A DNA stretch of 43,033 bases from positions 1 through 43,033 of the forward strand of contig DAHXNG010000071.1 in the NCBI GenBank assembly GCA_027366615.1, in the 5' to 3' direction. Below the pieces are notes generated by a model. It searched no databases and had not been told where the DNA came from. It saw only the letters and a list, made by a program, of their open reading frames with translations. Shown piece by piece: positions 8,755 to 16,858 of this stretch. Position numbers and translations under genes: made by a program. This DNA is from Nitrospirota bacterium. GTDB lineage: Bacteria; Nitrospirota; Leptospirillia; Leptospirillales; Leptospirillaceae. Numbering within the stretch: the first letter of the stretch is position 1; each line of letters opens with the position of its first letter.

Positions 8755-9177
8755 CTAGGGGAGAACCTCCACTGTCTTGGTCTGGGCTTCGGATGAGCCC
8801 CCCGGAGGGTTTCTCCAGACGATGGAGATGGTGTGGTCTCCGGCGGGTTGAGCCGGAACGGTGATCCACGTGGAGGACTCCTCGGAAAGATCGGCCAGCG
8901 CGACCGGATGGCTGTCCACATCGACTTCGAGACGATAGAACTCCCTCGCCGGGGGGGGCTTGGGGAATTTTATCCGGATCTTGAGAGCCTCCCCCTGGTG
9001 GACACTCTTCGGGAAGGTGACGGCCAGGAGAGGAAGGTCCGTCCCTGGCCCCGCGGCCCAGACGATCGCAGGGACGAGAAAGACGAGTCCCAAGAGAGAG
9101 ACGCAGGCCGTCCACCAAGGTCTGACACCTCGCGGCGTTATCGATCCGGCTCCCGTATTCCGGAGTCTCCTATCCAT
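8755..9177 (-). CDS. Exported protein, unknown function
   Basis: The 140-residue protein has a basic N-terminus and a signal sequence (about residues 18-41, cleavage near VWAAGP). A mature domain of about 95 residues follows with beta-strand-like content and the pattern HTISIVWRNPPGGSS, resembling a small Ig-like or quinoprotein-associated fold. No enzyme motif is visible. A very strong Shine-Dalgarno (GAGGAGGAG) precedes the ATG. It is the first gene of the minus-strand operon 9177-7687 and is divergent from the DUF2127 gene. Confidence 0.7.
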   Translation of the reverse strand: MDRRLRNTGAGSITPRGVRPWWTACVSLLGLVFLVPAIVWAAGPGTDLPLLAVTFPKSVHQGEALKIRIKFPKPPPAREFYRLEVDVDSHPVALADLSEESSTWITVPAQPAGDHTISIVWRNPPGGSSEAQTKTVEVLP

Positions 9178-9192
9178 ATCCGCTCCTCCTCT

Positions 9193-9207
9193 GGTACAAT
9201 GGCGGAA
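9193..9207 (+). promoter_or_regulatory. Extended -10 promoter of the DUF2127 gene
   Basis: TGGTACAAT (9192-9200) is an extended -10 (TGnTACAAT) only six bases before the ATG at 9207. If used, transcription would begin at or next to the start codon, giving a leaderless mRNA. No convincing -35 is seen. Confidence 0.4.
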
Positions 9208-9701
9208 TGATCCTCTCCCGGCGTTCGCCCCTCTTTTTAAAATACATCATCCTTGAGCGTATTGCGAAGGGGTCACTCGCCTTTCTCATCGGTATCGGCG
9301 GACTCTCCCTGGGGCCGGTCCGCCTGAACCACCTGCTTTACCATTGGGCGCAGAACCTCAATATCGATACGGACAACGCCTTTACCGGCCAGATCTTTCG
9401 AAAGACAGGTCTTGTCGGGCCCAACATGCTGATGATCATCTCGGTGGGGGGGGTCGTCTACGGATTGCTCAATCTGGTCGTGGCATGGGGACTCCACCGG
9501 CGCTTCCGGTGGGCTGAGTATATGACCATCATCGAGATCTCGGCCCTCATCCCCCTCGAGGTCTATGCGATGCATTCCCATTTTTCCAATTGGAGGCTGG
9601 GGGCCTTTGTCCTGAATGTTCTTATCGTGATCTATCTTCTGAAGAACCGTCAGCTGTTCCATGGCATTCATGAGACAGCCGACAGCGTGGACCCTGCCTG
9701 A
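9207..9701 (+). CDS. DUF2127 family membrane protein
   Basis: The 164-residue protein has about four membrane helices and matches the DUF2127 family. Hallmarks are LKYIILERIAKGSLAF at the start, a YGLLNLVVAWGL helix, a cytoplasmic RFRWAEY loop and the ending LLKNRQLFH. The function of the family is unknown. The start ATG lies directly downstream of an extended -10 element and has no good Shine-Dalgarno sequence, so leaderless expression is possible. It is followed 30 bp later by an MFS transporter. Confidence 0.8.
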   Translation: MILSRRSPLFLKYIILERIAKGSLAFLIGIGGLSLGPVRLNHLLYHWAQNLNIDTDNAFTGQIFRKTGLVGPNMLMIISVGGVVYGLLNLVVAWGLHRRFRWAEYMTIIEISALIPLEVYAMHSHFSNWRLGAFVLNVLIVIYLLKNRQLFHGIHETADSVDPA

Positions 9702-9731
9702 ACCGTTGGGGTGGTCAAGGAGAGCCTCTCC

Positions 9732-10955
9732 ATGAGATTCTTTCTTCCGGTTCTGCTCTTTCTTTCCAATCTTCTCAACTACCTCGACCGCCAGCTCTTC
9801 ACCGCGCTCTTTCCCGTTCTGGCCCCGGCCTATCGCCTCTCCGATGTGGAGATGGGCGCCCTTGGCTCTTCCTTTACATTTTCATACCTTCTGTCCGCCC
9901 CGGCATTTGGGGTTCTTTTGGACAGAATCTCCCCCCGAAGGCTTCTGGCCGGCGGGGTGCTCGTTTTCTCTCTGGGGATGGCGATCTGCGCCTTCGCCGG
10001 GGGGAAGGTCGGTCTTTTTTCAGGCAGGATCCTGACCGGTGTAGGCGAGGCCGCCCTGATTGTGGTGGGTCCGCGGATCCTTGGCGGGCAGAAGGGAACC
10101 GGAAAACGAATGGCTCTCTTCTTTCTTGCCATGCCCATGGGGGTGGCCTCCGGGTTTCTTCTCGCCTCACGAAAGATCTCCGACTTTCACCGGATTCTCT
10201 TCATGCCGGTTCTTCCCGGAGTTCTCCTGGCGCTGTTTTTCCTCCTTCCTCCCGCAGGGCGTGCGACGCCGGAGCGGGAGGGGGGGAGCGAATCGCGGAG
10301 TGACCTTCCGGTCCTTTCGAGGTTTTCCATGATTCTCTTCGACCGGCGGCTTCTGACCCTGGTCGTTCTTCAGAGCGTGACGTTTTTTGTGATGGGAGGG
10401 ATGGGGGTCTGGATTTCCGTCTACCTGACGCGGGTCAGGCATTTGTCGATGGCGTCGGCTGGACAGATAAGTGCGGTGGCTCTTGTAACCGGGGGGGTGG
10501 CAGGGATTCTTCTGTCAGGATTCTTTTGTGACAGGATTGGCGATCGCGATCTTGAGGGAGTCTTTTGGCTTCTGCTCCGCACCCAGCTTCTGGCCCTTGC
10601 AGGAGTCTGCCTTGTGCTCCTGTCAGAGGGGCGACCGATGCTGCTTTTTGGGATGCTGCTTTCGAGCGGTGCCCTCTTTGGCCTTAATGTCAGCCTTGTG
10701 GTGGCCTTTCTGAGAGTCTCCTCCCCTCCTCTCTGGGGATGCGTCCTGGGGGGAGGGCTTTTCCTCTCTCACCTGACGGGGGACCTTCCCTCCGGAGCCC
10801 TGATCGGATTTCTCTCGGCCCATGTGGGACTCAAGTCGGCGATCGAAATCCTTCTTCCCGGCCCCCTGCTGGCAGGATTGTTTGCCGTATGGCTAACCGC
10901 AACTAACGAGCGGAGGATCAGACTCAAGTCGGAGCTCCCGCTCCGGTCCGGGTAG
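9732..10955 (+). CDS. MFS transporter
   Basis: The 407-residue protein has about 12 hydrophobic segments and a major facilitator pattern. The loop after helix 2 reads GVLLDRISPRRLL, and helix 4 has GRILTGVGEAALIVVGPRIL, as in Spinster-like and related anion or sugar transporters. The first helix contains NYLDRQ, a motif common in that group. I chose the ATG at 9732 because AAGGAG lies about ten bases upstream; an in-frame GTG at 9711 would add seven residues. The substrate is not predictable. Confidence 0.82.
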   Translation: MRFFLPVLLFLSNLLNYLDRQLFTALFPVLAPAYRLSDVEMGALGSSFTFSYLLSAPAFGVLLDRISPRRLLAGGVLVFSLGMAICAFAGGKVGLFSGRILTGVGEAALIVVGPRILGGQKGTGKRMALFFLAMPMGVASGFLLASRKISDFHRILFMPVLPGVLLALFFLLPPAGRATPEREGGSESRSDLPVLSRFSMILFDRRLLTLVVLQSVTFFVMGGMGVWISVYLTRVRHLSMASAGQISAVALVTGGVAGILLSGFFCDRIGDRDLEGVFWLLLRTQLLALAGVCLVLLSEGRPMLLFGMLLSSGALFGLNVSLVVAFLRVSSPPLWGCVLGGGLFLSHLTGDLPSGALIGFLSAHVGLKSAIEILLPGPLLAGLFAVWLTATNERRIRLKSELPLRSG

Positions 10956-10962
10956 CGTCCCG

Positions 10963-10971
10963 TGCTATACT
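10963..10971 (+). promoter_or_regulatory. Extended -10 promoter upstream of the CBS gene
   Basis: TGCTATACT is an extended -10 element (TGnTATAAT-like) 8 bp after the MFS stop. It would start a transcript with a leader of about 115 nt for the CBS and tsaE genes. There is no clear -35, as expected for extended -10 promoters. Confidence 0.5.
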
Positions 10972-11092
10972 CTTTCGAGAGATCCGGAACCCGGGAACTG
11001 GAAGGTCGGAAAAAAAAGGCGAAATATCGGGACGCAGGGAGTTTTTGACCGGAGTCGGGAAAACAAAATCAGTGTTTATTCAGGAGCGGGAC

Positions 11093-11563
11093 GTGGAGAA
11101 GACGGTCGGAGAGATCATGACAAAGAATGTGGTGACGGTAACTCCGGAGGACTCTCTTCGGAGACTTGCGGAGGTCCTGACCACGGGGAAGATCGCCGGA
11201 GCGCCGGTTGTCGACGGATCGGGGCGCTATCTGGGTGTCGTTGGAGAGCATGATCTGATTCGTCATGAAAAGCCCCTCCATATTCCCACGGTCCTGACCC
11301 TGTTCGATTCCTGGATCCCGCTTGAGCTTCCCTCCACACTGAAAAAGGAGATCTCTCGAATCGGAGCTACGACAGTCTCCGATATCGTGAACCGGGAGGC
11401 TCCCACCCTTTCTTCCGGAGCGCCCTTGCGGGAGGCGGTCCTGCTTCTCGATCGGGAGGATGTCGACATCCTCCCGGTGGTCGAGGCGGGCCGGATCCTG
11501 GGAGTTGTGGGGCGGGAGGATCTCGTCCGGCTCCTCCTGACAGGTGATGACACCGTCGACTAG
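11093..11563 (+). CDS. CBS-domain pair protein
   Basis: The 156-residue soluble protein is a tandem CBS (Bateman) module. The first domain begins VGEIMTKNVVTVTPED and the second VSDIVNREAPTLSSG, each ending in a GVVGEHDL or GVVGREDL strand. Such modules bind adenine nucleotides or other ligands and regulate partners; no catalytic domain is attached. I chose the GTG at 11093, six bases after AGGAG. TTG (11045) and GTG (11072) starts would add unconserved residues. It overlaps tsaE by 17 bp. Confidence 0.8.
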   Translation: MEKTVGEIMTKNVVTVTPEDSLRRLAEVLTTGKIAGAPVVDGSGRYLGVVGEHDLIRHEKPLHIPTVLTLFDSWIPLELPSTLKKEISRIGATTVSDIVNREAPTLSSGAPLREAVLLLDREDVDILPVVEAGRILGVVGREDLVRLLLTGDDTVD

Positions 11564-12164
11564 CCGGGAAAAGGACGGTGCAGGCGACCTCCTGCGCGTT
11601 CCGCCGGAGATTCCTCTCGGCCGGATCGGTGAGTGCCTGGGACGAACAGCCTCTCCGGGGGCGCTGATACTTCTGTCCGGAGCCATGGGGACGGGGAAGA
11701 CCTCCCTTGCCGCGGGTGTCGCCCGGGGAATGGGGATTTCCTCCCGAATAGCCTCGCCGACATTTCTCTACCTGCAGGACTACCCGTCTTTGGCAGGGGG
11801 GGGTGCGCTAGGGCTTCTTCATGCCGACTGGGACAGGGTCTCACCGGGGGCGGAGGATCTCGAGGAGGCCCTTCTTGACGGCGCCTCCCGGCGGGTAACG
11901 ATGGTCGAGTGGGGAGAGAAGCTTCCCCGATCCCTTGTGGCATGCTTTCCGCTTCGCCTTCGATTGGGACTTTCGATTCCCGCGGAGGGTAGGGGCCGCT
12001 GTCTTACGCTCTTCTGGGAGTCCGATCCTCCCCGGGAAGAGGAGTGGGCCTGTGTCAGGGACTCCTTCTGGAATAGTCTTGCGAAGGAGGAGCCTTCTCT
12101 GTCCGGCCCTGATTCGGCCCTGATCCGGCCCATCCGGATGGATCCTCCTCGCGAAATGCCCTGA
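11547..12164 (+). CDS. tsaE: tRNA threonylcarbamoyladenosine biosynthesis ATPase TsaE
   Basis: TsaE is the ATPase that supports the TsaB-TsaD complex in making t6A on ANN-decoding tRNAs. This 205-residue protein has the P-loop GAMGTGKTS (residues 45-53), the SPTF segment (70-73), an HADWDR motif and VEWGEKLP. It is about 50 residues longer than common TsaE proteins, because of an N-terminal extension and a C-terminal Arg/Pro/Glu-rich tail. It starts inside the CBS gene (17-bp overlap), so the two are translationally coupled. Confidence 0.85.
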   Translation: MTPSTSREKDGAGDLLRVPPEIPLGRIGECLGRTASPGALILLSGAMGTGKTSLAAGVARGMGISSRIASPTFLYLQDYPSLAGGGALGLLHADWDRVSPGAEDLEEALLDGASRRVTMVEWGEKLPRSLVACFPLRLRLGLSIPAEGRGRCLTLFWESDPPREEEWACVRDSFWNSLAKEEPSLSGPDSALIRPIRMDPPREMP

Positions 12165-12174
12165 CCTCTGTCGG

Positions 12175-12210
12175 CTCTGGGCGCCTCTGGGCGCAAAGGG
12201 GCGCAAAGGG
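12175..12210. repeat. Short tandem decamers
   Basis: The decamer CTCTGGGCGC occurs twice in tandem (12175-12194). It is followed by a second near-decamer, AAAGGGGCGC then AAAGGG. The array sits 11 bp after tsaE, upstream of the HIT gene. Confidence 0.7.
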
Positions 12211-12283
12211 CAGGGAGGACCGGGGCTCCCGAGAGAGGCCAAAGGGGCGGAGCCGGAATTCTCGAACGGTTTCGATACGATTA

Positions 12284-12311
12284 TTGGCTAAAATTGTTGA
12301 CTTAATAAGAT
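12284..12311 (+). promoter_or_regulatory. AT-rich promoter-like segment of the HIT gene
   Basis: TTGGCT (12284-12289) lies 16 bp before TAAGAT (12306-12311), in a sharp AT-rich island within GC-rich DNA. A direct repeat ATTGTTGAC lies within and after it and could be an operator. The match to consensus is only moderate. Confidence 0.35.
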
Positions 12312-12342
12312 TGTTGACGTGATGACGGAGGGGCCAGAACGG

Positions 12343-12867
12343 ATGGAACATCTCTTTGCTCCCTGGCGTATGCGCTATATCAAGGGAGAGTCCCGGACGG
12401 CCAACGACGGGAGTTGTCTTCTTTGTGAGATTCCCCGGGAAGGGGTGAGTCGCGACCGGCTCGTTCTCTATCGCGGTGAGCTCTGTTACATTGTTATGAA
12501 CGCCTTTCCCTATACCAGCGGCCATCTGATGGTTGTCCCCCGCTCACATGGGGCGAAGATGGGAGATTTTTCGCTAGATGTTCTCGACGAAATGACTGCC
12601 CTTCTCAGGGAGTGCGAGAGAATCATCGGCGAGATTTTCCGTCCGGGAGGGTTCAACATGGGAATGAATGTGGGCTCAGCCGCTGGAGCGGGGATTGCCG
12701 GCCACCTTCACGCCCATATCCTCCCCCGGTGGGACGGCGATACCAACTTTCTGACGACGGTGGCGGAGACCCGAGTCGTTCCGGAGGACCTCCGCGAAAG
12801 CTACGACCGGATGCTTCCCTATTTTTTGAGTCTTCCCGCGAGCATGGCTCCCGGATCGGCTTCCTGA
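12343..12867 (+). CDS. HIT family hydrolase (AP4A phosphorylase-like)
   Basis: The 174-residue protein begins MEHLFAPWRMRYI, the usual start of bacterial AP4A-phosphorylase-like HIT proteins. It has a CLLC metal-type pair near residue 30 and the catalytic histidine triad in GHLHAHILPRW (near residue 130). These enzymes split dinucleoside polyphosphates or nucleotide conjugates. The ATG at 12343 follows GGAGGGG by nine bases and fits the family; the GTG/ATG at 12319-12324 is rejected as a start. Confidence 0.87.
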   Translation: MEHLFAPWRMRYIKGESRTANDGSCLLCEIPREGVSRDRLVLYRGELCYIVMNAFPYTSGHLMVVPRSHGAKMGDFSLDVLDEMTALLRECERIIGEIFRPGGFNMGMNVGSAAGAGIAGHLHAHILPRWDGDTNFLTTVAETRVVPEDLRESYDRMLPYFLSLPASMAPGSAS

Positions 12868-12958
12868 GAGCTCCTGCCGGCATGGATGTTTACAGGAGAG
12901 AGGATCGGGCGTAGGATGAATGAGTGTTTTTCCTGAGAGGATATGTGAGGAGGTCGGC

Positions 12959-13693
12959 ATGAGAGTCTTTCGGCGTCTGTTTCTTTATGCGGTTCCTGTG
13001 GCGTTTGTCGTCCTGTCGGGCCTTTTTCCCCTCCTGACTCCCCCCGCCCGGGCCTGGGTCGTTGACGGGAAGCCCAATTATCCTGTGGCGGAGGTCCATG
13101 CAAGGCTTGCGGTCCTCTACGACAATTACAGGACCCTCGCCACCGAGATGGATGCGATGCTCGCCGACCCGAAGGTGACTTCAGCTCGCTACGAACCCTG
13201 GAAGAAGGACTGGTCAAAGCGCATGTTCGCCGCCGAGGCGGATCTCCGGACCTTTTACCCCTACTTCATGCCGATCAACCAGCATCCCTGGACCCGGGAG
13301 GCGGCGGTCTTTACCAACCTTCAGGGCGTCCGCGAATGGCTCTGGACAGTGGAGCAGGACAAGGAGAGTCTGGTCCTCGGAAAGCCGAACTTCGACATCG
13401 AAAATGGTGCCATCTATCCAAGGAATATCGATATGTACCGGGGATTTCTCCAGAAGGCCGGGGGTATCTTGACCGGGGGCCCCTTTTACGGTAATTTCTT
13501 CAAGGACACGCAGGCTACGATCCTTGCCAACTACTGCGTCTACCCCGAGGTTCACGGGGACGGTTCGACCCACATGACAAAGCTCGTCAAGCCATCCTTC
13601 CAGAAGATGGGGCTGGTGAACGGCCTGAAGGAGCGGCAGGAGGCAAAAAACTCCTCCTCTGCGCCATCGTCTTCGCCGGCCGTATCAAGATAG
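12959..13693 (+). CDS. Exported protein, unknown function
   Basis: The 244-residue protein has a strong signal peptide (about residues 1-33, cleavage near ARA-WVV). The mature part is soluble-looking and rich in Trp, Tyr and Phe, with conserved-looking blocks such as VFTNLQGVREWLWTVEQ and GGPFYGNFFKD. No known family was recognised. The ATG follows GAGGAGG by six bases. It lies 91 bp after the HIT gene and may be periplasmic. Its C-terminus is a Ser/Pro/Ala-rich tail. Confidence 0.72.
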   Translation: MRVFRRLFLYAVPVAFVVLSGLFPLLTPPARAWVVDGKPNYPVAEVHARLAVLYDNYRTLATEMDAMLADPKVTSARYEPWKKDWSKRMFAAEADLRTFYPYFMPINQHPWTREAAVFTNLQGVREWLWTVEQDKESLVLGKPNFDIENGAIYPRNIDMYRGFLQKAGGILTGGPFYGNFFKDTQATILANYCVYPEVHGDGSTHMTKLVKPSFQKMGLVNGLKERQEAKNSSSAPSSSPAVSR

Positions 13694-13812
13694 CTCCGGT
13701 CTCGCCAATGGCTTCGGCCAGGATCGCCGGGCAAGGCGATCAGGACAGGAAATAGCAGCCTCTCCTCCGGCCCTCCAGGGGGGGGCATGAATTCTTCCAT
13801 CACTCCTTTAAA

Positions 13813-13841
13813 TCCGGGACTGCGAGCCCGGAAAGGGGCTC
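13813..13841 (+). promoter_or_regulatory. Two overlapping, mutually exclusive hairpins in the pyrR leader
   Basis: TCCGGG (13813-13818) can pair with CCCGGA (13827-13832). Alternatively GAGCCC (13824-13829) can pair with GGGCTC (13836-13841), and the two share bases. Another short hairpin, CGTCC with GGACG, lies at 13872-13886. The rest of the 321-bp gap 13694-14014 holds no gene that I can support. A PyrR-type binding loop was not found. Confidence 0.4.
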
Positions 13842-14014
13842 ATGATGTCTCAGCTGACCCGGTGGCAGGCACGTCCTTGTGGGACGGTCCGAACCGCACA
13901 TCGCCTCTCTTCGTGCCAATTCTTCGCTCTCTTTTTCTTTCCGGAATTGAATAGCGCCTGTCTTGATTGGCTCCTGTCTCGGCCAGCTTTGATGTTTCGG
14001 GGGGGGGAGGAGCT

Positions 14015-14575
14015 GTGAGCCTTTGGGAATCCCCCCGCCTTCTTCTCGACCCTCCCCGTATTGACCGTATTCTCAGGCGCATGGCCCACGAAATCCTGGA
14101 AAAGAACCAGGGGCCTTCCGGCCTCTATCTCGTGGGAATCCTCAAGGGGGGGGAGCCCCTGGCCGGGAAGCTTGCACAGCTGATCGAAGAATTCGAGGGA
14201 ACACATCCTCCCGTCGGCGCGCTCGATGTCACCCTCTACCGCGATGACCTCTCCGGTCGGGAGGGACTTCCCCTACTTCGTCAAAGCCATCTTCCCCTTC
14301 CCATCGACGGAAAGAAGATTGTTCTCGTTGACGACGTTCTCTTCACCGGAAGGACGGTCCGTGCCGCCATGGACTTCCTCGTCGACTTCGGGAGACCCTC
14401 CCGGATCATGCTGGCCGTTCTTGTCGACCGGGGCCATCGGGAGCTTCCCATCCGTGCCGACTTTGTCGGGAAAAATCTGCCGACCTCTCACGAAGAGAAG
14501 GTTCTTGTGGACCTCTCCGAGGGAGCGGAAAACGTGACGGTCGTTCGTCCGCTTCCGGGAGAAGACCATGCCTGA
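14015..14575 (+). CDS. pyrR: Bifunctional pyr operon regulator / uracil phosphoribosyltransferase PyrR
   Basis: The 186-residue protein has the PRPP-binding motif VLVDDVLFTGRTVRAA, the IDRILRRMAHEILEKN N-terminal helix and the GILKGGEPLA loop of PyrR. In other bacteria PyrR binds pyr mRNA leaders when UMP is high and has weak uracil phosphoribosyltransferase activity. I chose the GTG at 14015, four to five bases after GGAGG. The in-frame TTG at 13967 would add 16 unlike residues. It opens the pyr/car operon and overlaps pyrB by 8 bp. The leader shows alternative hairpins but no clear PyrR-binding loop. Confidence 0.88.
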   Translation: MSLWESPRLLLDPPRIDRILRRMAHEILEKNQGPSGLYLVGILKGGEPLAGKLAQLIEEFEGTHPPVGALDVTLYRDDLSGREGLPLLRQSHLPLPIDGKKIVLVDDVLFTGRTVRAAMDFLVDFGRPSRIMLAVLVDRGHRELPIRADFVGKNLPTSHEEKVLVDLSEGAENVTVVRPLPGEDHA

Positions 14576-15563
14576 GCGCTCCCTTCCTTCCTCCCCCCCG
14601 TCCATTGGACCCCACCTGCTCTCGCTTTCCGGGATGACGAAGGAGAAAATTACCTCCATTCTCGATGCGGCAGAGACCTTTCTCGATGTGGGCCATCAGA
14701 CGGTCAAGAAGGTTCCGGTCCTTCGCGGGAAGACATTGGTCAACCTCTTTTACGAATCGTCGACCCGGACACGCTCCTCCTTCGAGATCGCGGCCAAACG
14801 CCTCTCGGCGGACGTGATCAATGTCACCCCGTCCCAGAGCAGCGTGACCAAAGGGGAGAGCCTTTCCGACACGGTCCGGACGATCGAGGCTTTGGGGGCG
14901 GACGGGATCGTGATTCGCCATGCCTCGTCGGGGGCCGCCGCCTTTGTGGCCGAGCGGGTAAACTGCCATGTGGTAAACGGGGGGGACGGCTGCCACGAGC
15001 ATCCGACCCAGGCCCTTCTCGACCTTTTTACCATAAGAAAGAAGAAGGGACGCATCGACGGCCTGTCGGTGGCGATCGTGGGGGACATCCTCCACAGCCG
15101 CGTCGCCCGTTCCAATATACTGGCACTTTCGGCCATGGGGGCCCGTATCCGGCTCGTGGCCCCACCGACCCTATTGCCCCGGGGAATCGAGGGCTGGCCG
15201 GTGACGATCCATCATCGACTCGACCGCGGGATCGAAGGTTGCGATGTGGTCATGGCCCTTCGCCTCCAGCTCGAACGCGCATCGGGGGGATATATTCCCT
15301 CGCTCTCCGAGTACGCAAGCCTCTACGGCCTTTCGGCCCGGGTTCTCGAACGCCATGCTCCGGAGGCGGTTGTCCTTCACCCGGGGCCGGTCAATCGCGG
15401 GGTCGAGATTTCAGGCGAAGAAGGCTTTCTAAACGAGGTGGCCATTCTCGATCAGGTCGAGTTCGGGGTCTCGGTTCGCATGGCTGTACTCTATCTTTTG
15501 ATGGGGGGTCGTCCTGAAGAGGCGGCACTCCTGTCCATGCCCGCAAGGGGGGAGGGTTCGTGA
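14568..15563 (+). CDS. pyrB: Aspartate carbamoyltransferase catalytic chain
   Basis: PyrB joins carbamoyl phosphate and aspartate to form carbamoyl aspartate. The 331-residue protein has the carbamoyl-phosphate loop STRTRSSFE (residues 65-73), the K/H segment DGCHEHPTQALLD and the substrate-binding motif HPGPVNRG. It starts 8 bp inside pyrR and overlaps pyrC by 4 bp, so it is made with its neighbours. No pyrI regulatory chain is encoded here, so a non-allosteric enzyme or a complex with PyrC is likely. Confidence 0.94.
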   Translation: MPERSLPSSPPSIGPHLLSLSGMTKEKITSILDAAETFLDVGHQTVKKVPVLRGKTLVNLFYESSTRTRSSFEIAAKRLSADVINVTPSQSSVTKGESLSDTVRTIEALGADGIVIRHASSGAAAFVAERVNCHVVNGGDGCHEHPTQALLDLFTIRKKKGRIDGLSVAIVGDILHSRVARSNILALSAMGARIRLVAPPTLLPRGIEGWPVTIHHRLDRGIEGCDVVMALRLQLERASGGYIPSLSEYASLYGLSARVLERHAPEAVVLHPGPVNRGVEISGEEGFLNEVAILDQVEFGVSVRMAVLYLLMGGRPEEAALLSMPARGEGS

Positions 15564-16858
15564 AGGAGGCGTCGGGGGGAAATCTTCTGGTAAGAAACGT
15601 CCATCTGTTCGATCCCTCGGAAGGGATCTCGAAGGAGGGGGAGTCCCTCCTTGTCCTGGAGGGGCGGGTGGCCTCTCCGGGAAGCTCCGTTCCCGCAGGA
15701 ACGCCCGAGATCGACGGACGCGGAGGACTCCTCTGTCCCGGATTTGTCGACCTTCACGCCCATTTCAGGGAGCCAGGGTTCGAATACAAGGAGACCGTCG
15801 CTTCAGGGTCGCGTGCCGCCGCCGCCGGAGGCTTCACCTCCGTGTGCGTGATGGCCAATACGAACCCGGTCAACGACAACGCGGCCATTACCCGGGCCAT
15901 CCTCGATCGCGCCCGTGAGGTCGGTCTGGTCCGGGTCTTTCCGATCGGTGCAGTGACCCGGGGACTCGAGGGCGCAGAACTCTCCGAGATGGGAGCGCTA
16001 TCCGAGGCCGGATGCATCGCCTTCTCCGACGACGGTCGACCGGTCTCGACAGCCCTGATGCTTCGTCGGGCCCTCGAATACAGCCGCCTTTTCGGGAAGC
16101 CCGTCATCGACCACTGCGAGGATATGCCGCTGTCCAACCGCGGCGTCATGAACGAGGGGACGGTCTCGGCGGAGCTGGGGCTTGCGGGGATCCCCAACGC
16201 CTCCGAGGAGGTCTCGATCGCCCGGGACCTTGCGGTTCTCGAGCTGGCCGGGGGCCACCTCCATGTTGCCCACCTCTCCACCGCCGGAGGGGTCAGGCTT
16301 GTCCGGGAGGCCAGGCGCCGCCATCTTCGGGTGACTACAGAGACCTGCCCCCACTACTTTTCCCTGACGGACGAGGCTGTCCGGTGCCACGGGACCCATG
16401 CCAAGATGAATCCGCCTCTCAGGCGGGAGGAGGACCGGCTGGCTGTGATCGCGGGAATTCGGGACGGGACCATCGATGCGATCGCTACCGACCATGCCCC
16501 TCATGCTCCCCACGAGAAGGAGCAGGAGTTCGACCGGGCCCCGTTTGGCATTATCGGCCTTGAGACCGCTTTTTCCCTTTCTCTTGAGCTTGTCCGGGAC
16601 GGACACATCACCCTCTCCGAACTCATGACCCTCCTTTCTGCGCGTCCCGCCGAAATCTTCGGCCTTCCGCACGGGAGCCTCCACCCCGGGGGGCTTGCCG
16701 ACCTCGTTCTTCTTGATCTGGAGGGCGAATGGGAGGCGGGCCGACCGGGATACCGTTCGAAGAGCCGGAACTCTCCCTTTACCGGACGCACGATGAAGGG
16801 TCGCGTCGCCGCGACGATCGTCGGCGGCCGCGTCGTCTTCGAGGAGAGCCGCCCATGA
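15560..16858 (+). CDS. pyrC: Dihydroorotase (type I)
   Basis: PyrC cyclises carbamoyl aspartate to dihydroorotate. The 432-residue protein has the metal-binding HxH in DLHAHFREPG (His66 and His68), the AFSDDG segment, DHCED, HVAHLST and ATDHAPH, so all catalytic residues look intact and it is not a silent PyrC paralogue. The start is GTG, overlapping the pyrB stop. The stop overlaps the carA ATG (ATGA). An intact type I dihydroorotase next to pyrB fits the PyrBC complex architecture known from other bacteria. Confidence 0.94.
   Translation: MKEASGGNLLVRNVHLFDPSEGISKEGESLLVLEGRVASPGSSVPAGTPEIDGRGGLLCPGFVDLHAHFREPGFEYKETVASGSRAAAAGGFTSVCVMANTNPVNDNAAITRAILDRAREVGLVRVFPIGAVTRGLEGAELSEMGALSEAGCIAFSDDGRPVSTALMLRRALEYSRLFGKPVIDHCEDMPLSNRGVMNEGTVSAELGLAGIPNASEEVSIARDLAVLELAGGHLHVAHLSTAGGVRLVREARRRHLRVTTETCPHYFSLTDEAVRCHGTHAKMNPPLRREEDRLAVIAGIRDGTIDAIATDHAPHAPHEKEQEFDRAPFGIIGLETAFSLSLELVRDGHITLSELMTLLSARPAEIFGLPHGSLHPGGLADLVLLDLEGEWEAGRPGYRSKSRNSPFTGRTMKGRVAATIVGGRVVFEESRP

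Noticed and set aside
13694-14014. PyrR-binding loop of the Bacillus type
   Set aside because: The conserved purine-rich loop (CCAGAGAGG-like) is not present. The hairpins are reported without assigning PyrR.
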